Source of the DNA: Aquabacterium lacunae
GTDB taxonomy: Bacteria > Pseudomonadota > Gammaproteobacteria > Burkholderiales > Burkholderiaceae_C
DNA: 64,000 nt
Reading direction: 5' to 3'
Assembly: GCF_004310865.1 (NCBI RefSeq)
Contig: NZ_SIXI01000001.1
Coordinates: forward strand, 682,001 to 746,000
Position 1 is the stretch's first letter. Each line of letters begins with the position of its first letter. The position numbers were made by a program, and so were the translations under genes. The notes beneath the pieces were generated by a model. That model ran no database searches. It was not told the DNA's origin and saw only the letters and a program-made list of their open reading frames with translations. Below, piece after piece: positions 1 through 8,989 of this stretch.

Positions 1-7
1 GGGCCAT
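1..7 (-). CDS. rpoZ: Possible first codons of rpoZ (partial)
   Basis: On the minus strand an ATG at 7-5 is followed by GCC and is preceded by a good ribosome binding site (TTGGAGATTCC). It lies 92 bases downstream of gmk on the same strand. In many proteobacteria gmk is followed by rpoZ, the RNA polymerase omega subunit, which usually begins Met-Ala-Arg. Only two codons are visible, so the identity rests on gene order and the start signal. Confidence 0.4.
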
Positions 8-99
8 GGAATCTCCAAGAGGCGTTCAGGTGAAAGTGTCGTGTGTTCCGAGGCTGCTCCCAGGGTTTTCCGAGGGAATCAGGCCTGCTCAGAGCCATC

Positions 100-786
100 T
101 CAGAGCAGATCCAGTGCCTTGAACACCGCCGACTTGTTTCGGCGTTGCGCAGAGTATTTTAACCGCTGCGCGTGCACGATGGTCTTCAGATCGAACAAAG
201 CGGTCTCGAACAGGGCATTGACCACGACGAAATCGAAGAACTGGGCCTGGGCCACTTCGATGCGGGCATTGCTCATGCGCAGCTCGATCACCTCGGGGCT
301 GTCTTCGCCGCGGCGGTTCAGGCGCTGCAGCAGTTCTTCGTAGCTGGGCGGCAGGATGAAAATCAGGATGGCGTTGGGGAAGATCTTCTTGATCTGCAGG
401 GCGCCCTGCCAGTCGATCTCCAGCACCACGTCTTCGCCACCCTTGATGCGCTCTTCGATGGCCTGGCGCGAGGTGCCGTAGCAGTTGCCGTGCACTTCGG
501 CATGCTCGAAGAAATCACCGCGCTCGATCATGGCCTGGAACTCCTCTTTCGAGGTGAACCAGTATTCGCGCCCGTGCTCTTCCTGCCCACGGGGCTTGCG
601 GGTGGTGTGCGAGACCGACACCTGCAGGCGCGAATCGATCTCCAGCAGGGCCTTGACCAGGCTGGATTTGCCGGTGCCGCTGGGCGCCGAGACGACGAAA
701 AGGTTGCCGGGGTAGTCCATCTGCGGGGCTCCAGGGGCACTCAGTGGGTCATTGACAGGGGCATTCAGCACGGTATCGGCGCTCAT
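100..786 (-). CDS. gmk: Guanylate kinase
   Basis: Phosphorylates GMP to GDP with ATP in the cytoplasm, a salvage and recycling step of guanine nucleotides. The 228-residue product has the P-loop [10 protein letters not shown] near residue 34 and the GMP-binding stretch [13 protein letters not shown]. It carries about 25 extra N-terminal residues compared with the usual length of about 205. The ATG start overlaps the stop codon of the upstream yicC gene by four bases (ATGA), so the two are translationally coupled. Confidence 0.96.
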   Translation of the reverse strand: MSADTVLNAPVNDPLSAPGAPQMDYPGNLFVVSAPSGTGKSSLVKALLEIDSRLQVSVSHTTRKPRGQEEHGREYWFTSKEEFQAMIERGDFFEHAEVHGNCYGTSRQAIEERIKGGEDVVLEIDWQGALQIKKIFPNAILIFILPPSYEELLQRLNRRGEDSPEVIELRMSNARIEVAQAQFFDFVVVNALFETALFDLKTIVHAQRLKYSAQRRNKSAVFKALDLL

Positions 787-1721
787 TCAAGGTTCTGAAC
801 CTGTTCGCGCATCTGCTCGATCAGCACCTTCATGCTGACCGAGATCTGCGTGAGCTCCAGGGCCGCGGCCTTCGAGCCCAGGGTGTTGGCCTCGCGGTGC
901 AGTTCCTGGATCAGGAAATCCAGGCGCTTGCCGGCCTCGCCGCCCTTTCTCAGCAGGCGCTCGATTTCATCGAGGTGGGCCTTCAGGCGCTGCACTTCTT
1001 CATCGACGTCGATGCGCAGGGCGTATGCGGCGGCCTCGTTCAGCGCGCGCTCCTGGGCGGCTTCGGGCGTGACATTGCCGCCCACAGCCTGCAGGGCCTC
1101 CTGGTACTTGGCCAGGAAACGCTCCTGCTGGCGCTGCACGGCCTGGGGCACCAGGGGCTCGGCCTGGGCGGCCAGCTCGCGCAGCTGCTTGAGACGGTCC
1201 TTGATGATGTCGGCCAGGCGCTTGCCTTCGATGGCTCGCGCGTCCTTCAGGGCTTCAACGCACTGGCGCACCGCCTCCAGGGCGATGTCGTCGAGCTTGA
1301 CGCTGGGGGCCGACTGGCGGCACAGGTTCAGCACTTCGTTGACGGTCAGGCCACCGGCCTTGGGCAGCCAGTTCTGCACCATGCCCTCCAGACGGGCCAG
1401 GGTGTGCAGCTGATCAGGCTGCGGCTGGGGCCAGGCGCTGTCGCTGGTGCGTTGGGCCTGCAGGCGCAACTCGATCTTGCCGCGCTTGAAGGCGGCGGTC
1501 AGCAGGTCACGGAAGGCGGGCTCCAGGCCCCGGAACTCGTCGGGCAGCTTGAAGCTCAGGTCCAGGAAGCGGCTGTTGACCGAGCGCAGCTCTGCCCCCA
1601 CCGAGCCACTGCCGGCCTTGCGCGACGCCCCGGGCGTGTCGGAATCCTCGGGCAACTCGGCGTCGTGGTCTGCCACCGACGACACCACATTGGCGTAGCC
1701 GGTCATGGAGTAGACTGACAT
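783..1721 (-). CDS. yicC: YicC family endoribonuclease
   Basis: The N-terminal SMTGYA motif (residues 5-10), the [12 protein letters not shown] stretch and the C-terminal [17 protein letters not shown] motif identify the YicC family, stress-linked endoribonucleases acting on small and messenger RNAs. At 312 residues it is slightly longer than the usual 290, because of an acidic and glycine-rich insert near residues 18-40. It starts 38 bases from the divergent kinase gene and is coupled to gmk downstream, an order common in proteobacteria. Confidence 0.92.
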   Translation of the reverse strand: MSVYSMTGYANVVSSVADHDAELPEDSDTPGASRKAGSGSVGAELRSVNSRFLDLSFKLPDEFRGLEPAFRDLLTAAFKRGKIELRLQAQRTSDSAWPQPQPDQLHTLARLEGMVQNWLPKAGGLTVNEVLNLCRQSAPSVKLDDIALEAVRQCVEALKDARAIEGKRLADIIKDRLKQLRELAAQAEPLVPQAVQRQQERFLAKYQEALQAVGGNVTPEAAQERALNEAAAYALRIDVDEEVQRLKAHLDEIERLLRKGGEAGKRLDFLIQELHREANTLGSKAAALELTQISVSMKVLIEQMREQVQNLE

Positions 1722-1759
1722 GGCACCTTTCTCAGCTTCTTCGCGGACAAAAGCCGATT

Positions 1760-2728
1760 ATGTCAAAGCCGAAACCAGCCCCGCTCCCTTCGGGCACGGT
1801 CGTGGGCGGCTACACCGTGGTCCGCAAGCTGGCAGCCGGTGGTTTTGGCGTGGTGTACCTGGCTGAAGACCCCGACCGCCGGTTGGTGGCCCTCAAGGAG
1901 TACCTGCCCGCCTCCCTGGCCGACCGCTCACCGGGCGAGCTGATCCCGCGCGTCAAGCCTGACAAGCAGCCCCTGTACCGTTTGGGCCTGAAAAGCTTTT
2001 TCGAAGAAGGCCGGTCGCTGGCACAGATCGCCCACCCCTCGGTGGTGTCGGTGCTCAATTTCTTCCGGGAAAATGAAACCGTCTACATGGTGATGAACTA
2101 CCTGCAGGGCGACACCCTGCAGGATTTCATCGTCACCGCGCGCGATCTGAAACGCGACAAGGTCTTCCGCGAATCCACCATCCGCAGCCTGTTCGACGAG
2201 ATCCTGCGCGGGCTGCGCATCGTGCACCAGCACAAGATGCTGCACCTGGACATCAAACCGGCCAACATTTTTGTCACCAATGACAACAAGGCCGTGCTGC
2301 TGGATTTCGGTGCCGCACGCGAAGTGCTGTCCAAGGAAGGCAATTTCATCCGGCCCATGTACACCCCCGGCTTCGCCGCGCCCGAGATGTACCGGCGCGA
2401 CGGCAGCCTGGGCCCCTGGACCGACATCTACGCCATCGGGGCGTGCATTTACGCCTGCATGCAGGGCTATCCGCCCAACGACGCGCCACAACGTCTTGAA
2501 AAGGATCGGTTGGGCCTGTCACTGTCCCGATTGCGCAACGTCTATTCTGACAACCTGCTGGAAGTGACGGAGTGGTGCATGTCGCTCGACCCGCTGGCCC
2601 GCCCGCAGAGCGTGTTCGCCCTGCAAAAAGAACTGGCCCGCGAAACCGAACGCCGCTACACCAAACTCAGTTTCTCGGAGCGGGTGAAACTTCAGATCGA
2701 AAATCTGAAATCGGGCACGAAGGCATGA
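1760..2728 (+). CDS. Serine/threonine protein kinase
   Basis: A Hanks-type protein kinase of 322 residues. Visible motifs are the glycine loop LAAGGFGVVY, the ATP-binding lysine in VALKEY (Lys46), the catalytic loop HLDIKPANI, the metal-binding LDFGAAR and an activation segment ending in APEM. No transmembrane or sensor domain follows the kinase fold, so it should be cytoplasmic. The PP2C phosphatase starts 10 bases after its stop, which suggests a kinase/phosphatase pair on shared substrates. The substrates cannot be told from the sequence. Confidence 0.92.
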   Translation: MSKPKPAPLPSGTVVGGYTVVRKLAAGGFGVVYLAEDPDRRLVALKEYLPASLADRSPGELIPRVKPDKQPLYRLGLKSFFEEGRSLAQIAHPSVVSVLNFFRENETVYMVMNYLQGDTLQDFIVTARDLKRDKVFRESTIRSLFDEILRGLRIVHQHKMLHLDIKPANIFVTNDNKAVLLDFGAAREVLSKEGNFIRPMYTPGFAAPEMYRRDGSLGPWTDIYAIGACIYACMQGYPPNDAPQRLEKDRLGLSLSRLRNVYSDNLLEVTEWCMSLDPLARPQSVFALQKELARETERRYTKLSFSERVKLQIENLKSGTKA

Positions 2729-2738
2729 GGGTCTGGGC

Positions 2739-3668
2739 ATGAGGTTCTCGGTGTACCAGGTCAGCCGCAAGGGTGGCCGCGAAAAAAATGAAGACCGAAT
2801 GGGCTACTGCTACACGCGGGAGGCCGGTCTGTTCGCGCTGGCCGACGGCATGGGCGGCCACCCGGAGGGCGAAATGGCCTCCCAGCTGGCTTTGCAGACC
2901 ATGGCCGCGCTGTTCCAGCGCGATGCACGCCCCGGCCTGGCCGACCCGCTGCGCTTCCTGACCGACGCCATCATGGCCGGCCACCACCAGCTGCTGCGCT
3001 ACGCCAGCGAAAAAGGCCTGATCGACACGCCCCGCACCACCATCGTCGCCTGCATCCTGCAAGGCAACACGGCCTACTGGGCCCACTGTGGTGACTCGCG
3101 CCTGTACATGGTGCGAGGCGACAAGCTCATTGCCCGCACGCGCGACCACTCCTACTCCGAGCTGCAGGATTCGCTGTCCACCGTGGTGCCCCTGACCGAG
3201 CGCTACAACCGCAACGTGCTGTTCACCTGCCTGGGCAGCCCCGGCAAGCCCGTGATCGACACGGCCGGCCCCCTGCTGCTGCAGGAAGGTGACCGGCTGA
3301 TGATCTGCTCCGACGGCCTGTGGGGCACCATCAGCGACGAGACCATCACGCGCCACCTGGCCACCCGCACCATCTCCGACGCCGTGCCCGAGCTGGTCGA
3401 AGAGGCCCTGCGCGAAGGCGGCCCCAAGTGCGACAACGTGACCGTGCTGGCCGTGGAATGGGAATCGGCCTCGAACGAAGACACGCCTGGCGTGCGCACC
3501 GAAACCCTGGGCGAAGAGGTGTTTGCCTCGACCATTCAGGCTTCGGTGGGTGATGCAGGCGACAATGCCGACTCGGACGACCTGGACGAAGCCGAAATCG
3601 AGCGATCCATCCGCGAGATCAACGAAGCCATCCGCCGCTCGGCACAGGCTTCGGGCAAGAAGCCCTGA
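2739..3668 (+). CDS. PP2C-type serine/threonine phosphatase
   Basis: A metal-dependent PPM/PP2C phosphatase of 309 residues. Signature elements are KNEDRMG near residue 17, the metal-binding DGMGGHPEG, HCGDSRLY, and CSDGLW followed by DNVTVL. The last 60 or so residues form an acidic, low-complexity tail beyond the catalytic fold. It sits just behind the protein kinase gene and probably reverses its phosphorylations. Confidence 0.93.
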   Translation: MRFSVYQVSRKGGREKNEDRMGYCYTREAGLFALADGMGGHPEGEMASQLALQTMAALFQRDARPGLADPLRFLTDAIMAGHHQLLRYASEKGLIDTPRTTIVACILQGNTAYWAHCGDSRLYMVRGDKLIARTRDHSYSELQDSLSTVVPLTERYNRNVLFTCLGSPGKPVIDTAGPLLLQEGDRLMICSDGLWGTISDETITRHLATRTISDAVPELVEEALREGGPKCDNVTVLAVEWESASNEDTPGVRTETLGEEVFASTIQASVGDAGDNADSDDLDEAEIERSIREINEAIRRSAQASGKKP

Positions 3669-3730
3669 GGCCCCTGGGTCGACCCGCCCTGCCCCGCAGG
3701 GCTTCTGACTGAACCGGTCAAGGTCTGCCC

Positions 3731-4360
3731 ATGCAACTGATCCTCGCCTCGAACAACGCCAAGAAACTGCGCGAACTGCAGGCCCTGCTGGGCCCGCTCG
3801 GCCTGAACCTCGTCACCCAGGGCAGCCTGGGCATCCCCGAGGCCGAAGAGCCCCACATCACGTTCGTGGAAAACGCGCTGGCCAAGGCCCGCCATGCGGC
3901 CGCACAAGGCCAGGGCCCGGCCATTGCCGACGACTCCGGCCTGTGCGTGCGCGCCCTGGGGGGGCTGCCCGGCGTGCGCTCGGCGCGCTACGCGCTGGAC
4001 GCCGGGCGGCACCCGGAAGGCGTGCCGCGCGAGATGGCCGACCAGGCCAACAACACGCTGCTGCTGGAAACCATGCAGGGCCAGACCGAGCGCCACGCGC
4101 ACTTCACCTGCCTGCTGGTGGCCGTGCGCCATGCCGAAGACCCCGAGCCCCTGATCGCCGAAGGCCACTGGGCCGGCCAGCTGCTCGACGCGCCGCGTGG
4201 CAGCGAGGGCTTCGGCTACGACCCGCTGCTGTGGCTGCCCGAGCACGCCTGCTCGGCCGCCGACATGCGCCCCGAACAGAAGAACGCCATCAGCCACCGG
4301 GCCATTGCCTGCCGCCGCATGCGCGAACTGATGGCCCACCACTGGGGGCTGCACGCGTGA
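3731..4360 (+). CDS. rdgB: dITP/XTP pyrophosphatase (HAM1 family)
   Basis: Cleaves non-canonical purine nucleoside triphosphates (XTP, dITP, ITP) to monophosphates, keeping them out of DNA and RNA. The 209-residue protein begins with the family motif LASNNAKKLREL, has the substrate-binding DDSGLCV and the SEGFGYDPL loop, and ends with ISHRA. The stop codon overlaps the GTG start of hemW by four bases. The rph gene, which often sits just upstream of rdgB in Burkholderiales, is not present in the 62-base gap here. Confidence 0.95.
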   Translation: MQLILASNNAKKLRELQALLGPLGLNLVTQGSLGIPEAEEPHITFVENALAKARHAAAQGQGPAIADDSGLCVRALGGLPGVRSARYALDAGRHPEGVPREMADQANNTLLLETMQGQTERHAHFTCLLVAVRHAEDPEPLIAEGHWAGQLLDAPRGSEGFGYDPLLWLPEHACSAADMRPEQKNAISHRAIACRRMRELMAHHWGLHA

Positions 4361-5571
4361 TCACCCTGAGCCGCCCGGGCGCCCTGGCCGCCCTGCCCCC
4401 GCTGTCGCTCTACGTGCACCTGCCGTGGTGCCTCAAGAAGTGCCCGTATTGCGACTTCAACTCGCACGAATTCGCCGCAGCCGATGGCTCGCCGCCTGAA
4501 TCGGCCTACATCGACGCGCTCATGGCCGACCTGGAAGCCAGCCTGCCGCTGGTGTGGGGGCGGCGCATCCATTCGGTGTTCATCGGCGGCGGCACGCCCA
4601 GCCTGTTCTCGCCAGCCGCCATCGACCGCCTGCTGGCCGACATCCGCGCGCGCCTGCCGCTGGAGCACTTCTGCGAGATCACCCTGGAAGCCAACCCCGG
4701 CACCTTCGAGAAGGACCGCTTCAAGGGCTTCCGCGAAGCGGGCGTGAACCGCCTGTCCATCGGGGTGCAGAGCTTTGACGATGCGCGCCTGAAGGCGCTG
4801 GGTCGGGTGCATGACAGCGCACAGGCCATGGCCGCCATCGAAGAAGCTCGCCAGTGTTTCGAGACCTTCAACCTCGACCTGATGTACGCCCTGCCCGGCC
4901 AAAGCCTGGCCGACCTGCAGCGCGAACTGACCACGGCCCTGAGCTTCCAGCCGCCCCACCTGTCGCTGTACCACCTGACCATCGAGCCCAACACGCGCTT
5001 TGCCAACGAGCCCCCGGCCAACCTGCCCGACGACGACACGGCCTTCGACATGCTCGACCACCTGGTGGCGGCCACGCAGGCGGCGGGCATGAAGCGCTAT
5101 GAGGTGTCGGCCTATGCCCGCCCCGGGCACGAAAGTGCCCACAACCTGAACTACTGGCAGTTCGGTGATTACCTGGGCATCGGCGCGGGTGCGCACGGCA
5201 AGATCAGCTTCCCCGACCGCATCGTGCGCACGGTGAAGTGGCGCGAGCCCCGCACCTACATGGACCAAGCCCTGCAGGGCCACGCCACGTCGAACGAGCA
5301 CGAGGTGCCGCTGAAAGCCCGCCCCTTCGAATACATGCTCAACGCGCTGCGCCTGACCGATGGCTTCGAACTGAGCCGCTTCATGGAGCGAACCGGCCTG
5401 ACCCTGGCAGCCATCCAGAAGCCGCTGGAACAAGCCGAACGCAAAGGCCTGCTGGCCCGCGACCTGGCACGCGCGTGGCCCACCGCCCGAGGCCTCGACT
5501 TCCTCAGCGACCTGCAGGCCCTTTTCCTGGACGACGAAAGCACTGGAGAGGCCACCCGACCTCTCATCTGA
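4357..5571 (+). CDS. hemW: Radical SAM heme chaperone HemW
   Basis: A 404-residue radical-SAM protein that inserts heme into respiratory proteins; it was formerly annotated as an oxygen-independent coproporphyrinogen oxidase-like protein. The [4Fe-4S]-binding pattern in HLPWCLKKCPYCDFNSH is the HemW type. The FIGGGTPSL and GVQSFDD motifs follow, and a C-terminal HemN-type domain is present. The GTG at 4357 is chosen because it overlaps the rdgB stop (GTGA). The open frame runs further upstream but only inside rdgB. Confidence 0.93.
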   Translation: MITLSRPGALAALPPLSLYVHLPWCLKKCPYCDFNSHEFAAADGSPPESAYIDALMADLEASLPLVWGRRIHSVFIGGGTPSLFSPAAIDRLLADIRARLPLEHFCEITLEANPGTFEKDRFKGFREAGVNRLSIGVQSFDDARLKALGRVHDSAQAMAAIEEARQCFETFNLDLMYALPGQSLADLQRELTTALSFQPPHLSLYHLTIEPNTRFANEPPANLPDDDTAFDMLDHLVAATQAAGMKRYEVSAYARPGHESAHNLNYWQFGDYLGIGAGAHGKISFPDRIVRTVKWREPRTYMDQALQGHATSNEHEVPLKARPFEYMLNALRLTDGFELSRFMERTGLTLAAIQKPLEQAERKGLLARDLARAWPTARGLDFLSDLQALFLDDESTGEATRPLI

Positions 5572-5714
5572 CGAAAAGCTGCGTCAGAATCAGGGTTTGC
5601 CAACTTGTTCACGGATCTCAGACGGTCCACCATGCAGAACAAGGCTCACGCAGGGCTCGGCATGGGCCGACTGCTTTGCCATAATCTGTTTGAATGAAAC
5701 ACCCAGGTGTCCTT

Positions 5715-6395
5715 ATGTCCGAGAGCATCGCCACCACTTCCTATACCAAGCGCACCTACGGGGGCGTGTCGGGTGAAGAGCGCAGCCGTCAGCGCCGCGA
5801 GCGCCTCATCGAAGCGGGCCTGCAAGTGTTCGGCACCTTGGGCCACGACAAGGCCACCATGCGCGACATCTGCGCCAGTGCCCGCCTGGCCGAGCGCTAC
5901 TTCTACGAAAACTTCTCGAACATCGACGATGCCTTCGAGGCGGTGCACCTGGTGCTGACCACGCAGCTGCAGGCCCGCATGACCGAAGCGATCGCCGGTG
6001 TGGCCAACGACACCCCGCTGCGCAAGACGGCCACGGGCCTGACCGCCTACTACCAGTTCATCCAGGAAGACCCGCGCCGCGCACAGATCCTGCTGCTGGA
6101 CGCCCCTCGCCTGGGCCACAACAACGTGCGCCAGGAAGGCTCGGCCATGAACTGCTTCTCGCACTTCATGGCGTCGGTGGTGCGCCAGCACAGCCGCGAG
6201 CTGCCGCACGACATGGACATCGAGCTGGTCACCACCGGCCTGATCGGCCTGGCTGTGCAGACCGGCATCACCTGGTACCACACAGGTTTCCAGGCCCCGG
6301 TGGCCAAGATCGTCGATCACAACCTGTACGCCTGGCGTGGTCTGGCGCAATGGCTGGACATCCAAGCCGAACGGCCCATGCAAGCCACGGCCTGA
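5715..6395 (+). CDS. TetR family transcriptional regulator
   Basis: A 226-residue TetR-type repressor. The N-terminal helix-turn-helix spans roughly residues 22-68 (RERLIEAGLQVFG to ERYFYENFSN). The ligand-binding half is generic. The ATG at 5715 is chosen over the in-frame ATG at 5694 because an AGGTG sits nine bases before it. It converges with the acyl-CoA ligase gene across a shared terminator, so control of that gene is possible but not shown. Confidence 0.88.
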   Translation: MSESIATTSYTKRTYGGVSGEERSRQRRERLIEAGLQVFGTLGHDKATMRDICASARLAERYFYENFSNIDDAFEAVHLVLTTQLQARMTEAIAGVANDTPLRKTATGLTAYYQFIQEDPRRAQILLLDAPRLGHNNVRQEGSAMNCFSHFMASVVRQHSRELPHDMDIELVTTGLIGLAVQTGITWYHTGFQAPVAKIVDHNLYAWRGLAQWLDIQAERPMQATA

Positions 6396-6428
6396 TCACA
6401 CGGGCCGCACCACAAGGTTCCTGGCATG

Positions 6429-6460
6429 AAAAAAGCCGCTGCACTGCAGCGGCTTTTTGC
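6429..6460. terminator. Bidirectional rho-independent terminator
   Basis: A long, nearly perfect stem (AAAAAGCCGCTGCA pairing with TGCAGCGGCTTTTT) has A- and T-runs on both sides. It lies between the convergent TetR and fadD genes and should serve both strands. Confidence 0.88.
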
Positions 6461-6496
6461 TGTGCGCCAGGGCAGGCCATGGCCTGCCCCAAGGCC

Positions 6497-8191
6497 TCAC
6501 TTCTTTTCGTCGCGCAGTTCGCGGCGCAGGATCTTGCCCACGTTGGTCTTGGGCAGGTCGGTGCGGAACTCGATGTACTTGGGGCACTTGTAGCCGGTCA
6601 GCTGCTCATGGCAATAGGCCTTGAGTTGCTCTTCGCTGAGGGTGGTGTCCTTGCGCACCACGAACAGCTTGACGGCTTCGCCCGACTTGGCATCGGGCAC
6701 GCCCACGGCTGCGCACTCCATCACGCCGGGGTGCAGGTTCACCACCTGCTCCACTTCGTTGGGGTACACGTTGAAGCCCGACACCAGGATCATGTCCTTC
6801 TTGCGGTCCACGATCTTGACCATGCCGGTCTCGTCCATGATGCCCACGTCGCCGGTGCGGAAGAAGTTGTCGGCGGTCATGACCTTGGCAGTTTCGTCAT
6901 CGCGCTGCCAGTAACCCGCCATCACCTGCGGGCCGCGGATCGCGATTTCACCGACGCCGCCAATGGGCAGGTGGTTGCCGTCGTCGTCCAGGATGGCCAC
7001 TTCGGTATTGGGCAGCGGCAAGCCGATGCTGCCGTTGTACTGGGTGTTGTCCAGGCGGTTGGCCGTGGCCACCGGCGAGGTTTCCGACAGGCCGTAACCC
7101 TCCACGATGGCGCAGCCGGTGACCTGGCGCCATTTCTCGGCCGTGGCCTGCTGCACGGCCATGCCACCGCCCATCGACACCTTCAGGCCGGAGAAGTCCA
7201 GCTTGGCGAAGTCGGGATGGTTGGCCAGCGCGTTGAACAGGGTGTTCACGGCGGGGAACTGGTTGATGCGGTAGTTGCTCAGGGTCTTGATCACGGCCGG
7301 CAGGTCGCGCGGGTTCGGGATCAGGATGTTCATGCTGCCCATGCGAGCACCCATGAAGTAGTTCACCGTCAGAGCGAAGATGTGATACAGCGGCAACGCG
7401 CACACGGCCACCAGCGGTTGGCCGCCCAGCTTGCTGAGCTGCGGGGTGAACCAGGCTTCGTTTTGCAGGATGTTGGCCACCACGTTGCGGTGCAGCAGCG
7501 TGGCACCCTTGGACACACCCGTGGTGCCACCGGTGTACTGCAGGAAGGCCACATCGGTGGGCGACTGCGTGGGGCGCTTGTAGTTGGCACCACGGCCCAC
7601 CGACAGGGCTTTCTTGAAGGTGGTCACCTGAATGCCGCCGCTGTTGGGCAGCTCGAAAGCGGGCACCATCTTCTTGACGTTGCGCACCACGAAGTTCACC
7701 AGCGCCCCCTTGGCGAAAGGCAGCATGTCACCCATGGCGGCCAACACCACGTGCTTGACCGGGGTCTTGCGGATGACTTCCTGCAGCGTGACCGCGAAGT
7801 TCTCCAGGATGACGATGGCTTCGGAACCCGAATCCTTGAGCTGGTGTTCCAGTTCACGGGGGGTGTACAGCGGGTTGACGTTGACCACCACGTAGCCAGC
7901 GCGCAGCACGGCGGCAATGGCCACCACATACTGAGGCACGTTGGGCATCATCAGGGCGATGCGGGCGCCCTTGGCCAGACCCAGCGACTGGAAGTAACCG
8001 GCCAGCGCCTTCGACAGTTCGTCGACCTGCGCGAAGGTCCAGTGGGCACCCATGAAGGCGGCCATGTCACGCGAAGCATGTTGCTTGAAGGCCTGCTCCA
8101 GCAGGTCGGTCAGCGAGTTGTAGGTGCCGGGGTTGATTTCGGCGGGAACACCACTCTCGTAGTGGGCGAGCCAGGGCTTGGCGAGGGTCAT
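6497..8191 (-). CDS. fadD: Long-chain fatty acid-CoA ligase
   Basis: Activates fatty acids to acyl-CoA through an acyl-adenylate, the entry step to beta-oxidation. The 564-residue protein shows the AMP-binding P-loop (YTGGTTGVSKGA), the YGLSETSP adenine-site motif, TGD, and the DRKKDMILVSGFNVYP fatty-acid signature with the catalytic lysine near KTNVGKILRR. The ATG at 8191 is preceded by GAGAGGACGACTGAG. The longer open frame to 8332 has no such signal. Confidence 0.93.
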   Translation of the reverse strand: MTLAKPWLAHYESGVPAEINPGTYNSLTDLLEQAFKQHASRDMAAFMGAHWTFAQVDELSKALAGYFQSLGLAKGARIALMMPNVPQYVVAIAAVLRAGYVVVNVNPLYTPRELEHQLKDSGSEAIVILENFAVTLQEVIRKTPVKHVVLAAMGDMLPFAKGALVNFVVRNVKKMVPAFELPNSGGIQVTTFKKALSVGRGANYKRPTQSPTDVAFLQYTGGTTGVSKGATLLHRNVVANILQNEAWFTPQLSKLGGQPLVAVCALPLYHIFALTVNYFMGARMGSMNILIPNPRDLPAVIKTLSNYRINQFPAVNTLFNALANHPDFAKLDFSGLKVSMGGGMAVQQATAEKWRQVTGCAIVEGYGLSETSPVATANRLDNTQYNGSIGLPLPNTEVAILDDDGNHLPIGGVGEIAIRGPQVMAGYWQRDDETAKVMTADNFFRTGDVGIMDETGMVKIVDRKKDMILVSGFNVYPNEVEQVVNLHPGVMECAAVGVPDAKSGEAVKLFVVRKDTTLSEEQLKAYCHEQLTGYKCPKYIEFRTDLPKTNVGKILRRELRDEKK

Positions 8192-8458
8192 CTCAGTCGT
8201 CCTCTCGGGTCGTTCTTGAACAAGGAAGGGCTGGAAGGGAAAGGGCCGCGCGTCTCCACCGCACGATTGCAGGCATTCTGCAATAAACAGACGTGTTTTC
8301 CAGACCACGATGCATGACAAATGACGCCGCAAGCCTGTTGCATGACGCCGGATGCCCCCTGGACAGGGCCTGCACGTGCGGTCTCACCCTGATGTGAAAT
8401 CAAACGTTTCCTTTATCATCCGATGGTCGCAGGCTGGCCCTGCCGGAGAGAGACAAGC

Positions 8459-8989
8459 ATGAGCGCAGGACAAGATTCGCCCGCCTCGCCCAAGCGCCGC
8501 TGGTTCCTGAAAACCGCGGTGGCCATCGGTGTGGTCGGAGGCGCCCTCGGTGGGGGCATGTGGTGGAACCGGGGCTTTGACAAAGGCCGCCTCACGCCGG
8601 CCGGCGAAAAGGTGTTCCGTGGCGTGGCCCGAGGCGTGCTGGCGCAGATGCTGCCGGCGGGCGTCGAGCGCGACCGCATCCTCAACGAGCACATGCAGGA
8701 CCTCGAGCGCCTGTACAACAACCTGCCCTCGGCCAAGCGCGACCAGATCAACCTGGTGGCCAGCCTGCTGGCCAACGCTCCCACGCGCTACCTGGCGGTG
8801 GGCCTGTGGACCTCCTGGGACGAAGCCTCTGACGAACAGATCCAGCAGGTGCTGCGCAGCATGCAGATGTCCGAACATCTGGTGCCCAATGTGCTGTTCT
8901 CGGCCGTTCGTGCCCTGACCACGCTGTGCTTCTTCTCGCAACCCACGCACTGGAACCTGACCGGCTACCCCGGCCCGATGTCGATATGA
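8459..8989 (+). CDS. Tat-signal protein partnered with GMC oxidoreductase
   Basis: A 176-residue protein of no recognised enzyme family. Its N-terminus has a twin-arginine-like signal (PKRRWFLKTA followed by a Gly/Val/Ala-rich hydrophobic stretch), suggesting export in folded form or anchoring in the inner membrane. The ATG at 8459 has GGAGAG eight bases upstream. Its stop overlaps the start of the GMC oxidoreductase (ATGA), so it may act as the small or escort subunit, as in gluconate-dehydrogenase-type complexes. That role is inferred from context only. Confidence 0.75.
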   Translation: MSAGQDSPASPKRRWFLKTAVAIGVVGGALGGGMWWNRGFDKGRLTPAGEKVFRGVARGVLAQMLPAGVERDRILNEHMQDLERLYNNLPSAKRDQINLVASLLANAPTRYLAVGLWTSWDEASDEQIQQVLRSMQMSEHLVPNVLFSAVRALTTLCFFSQPTHWNLTGYPGPMSI

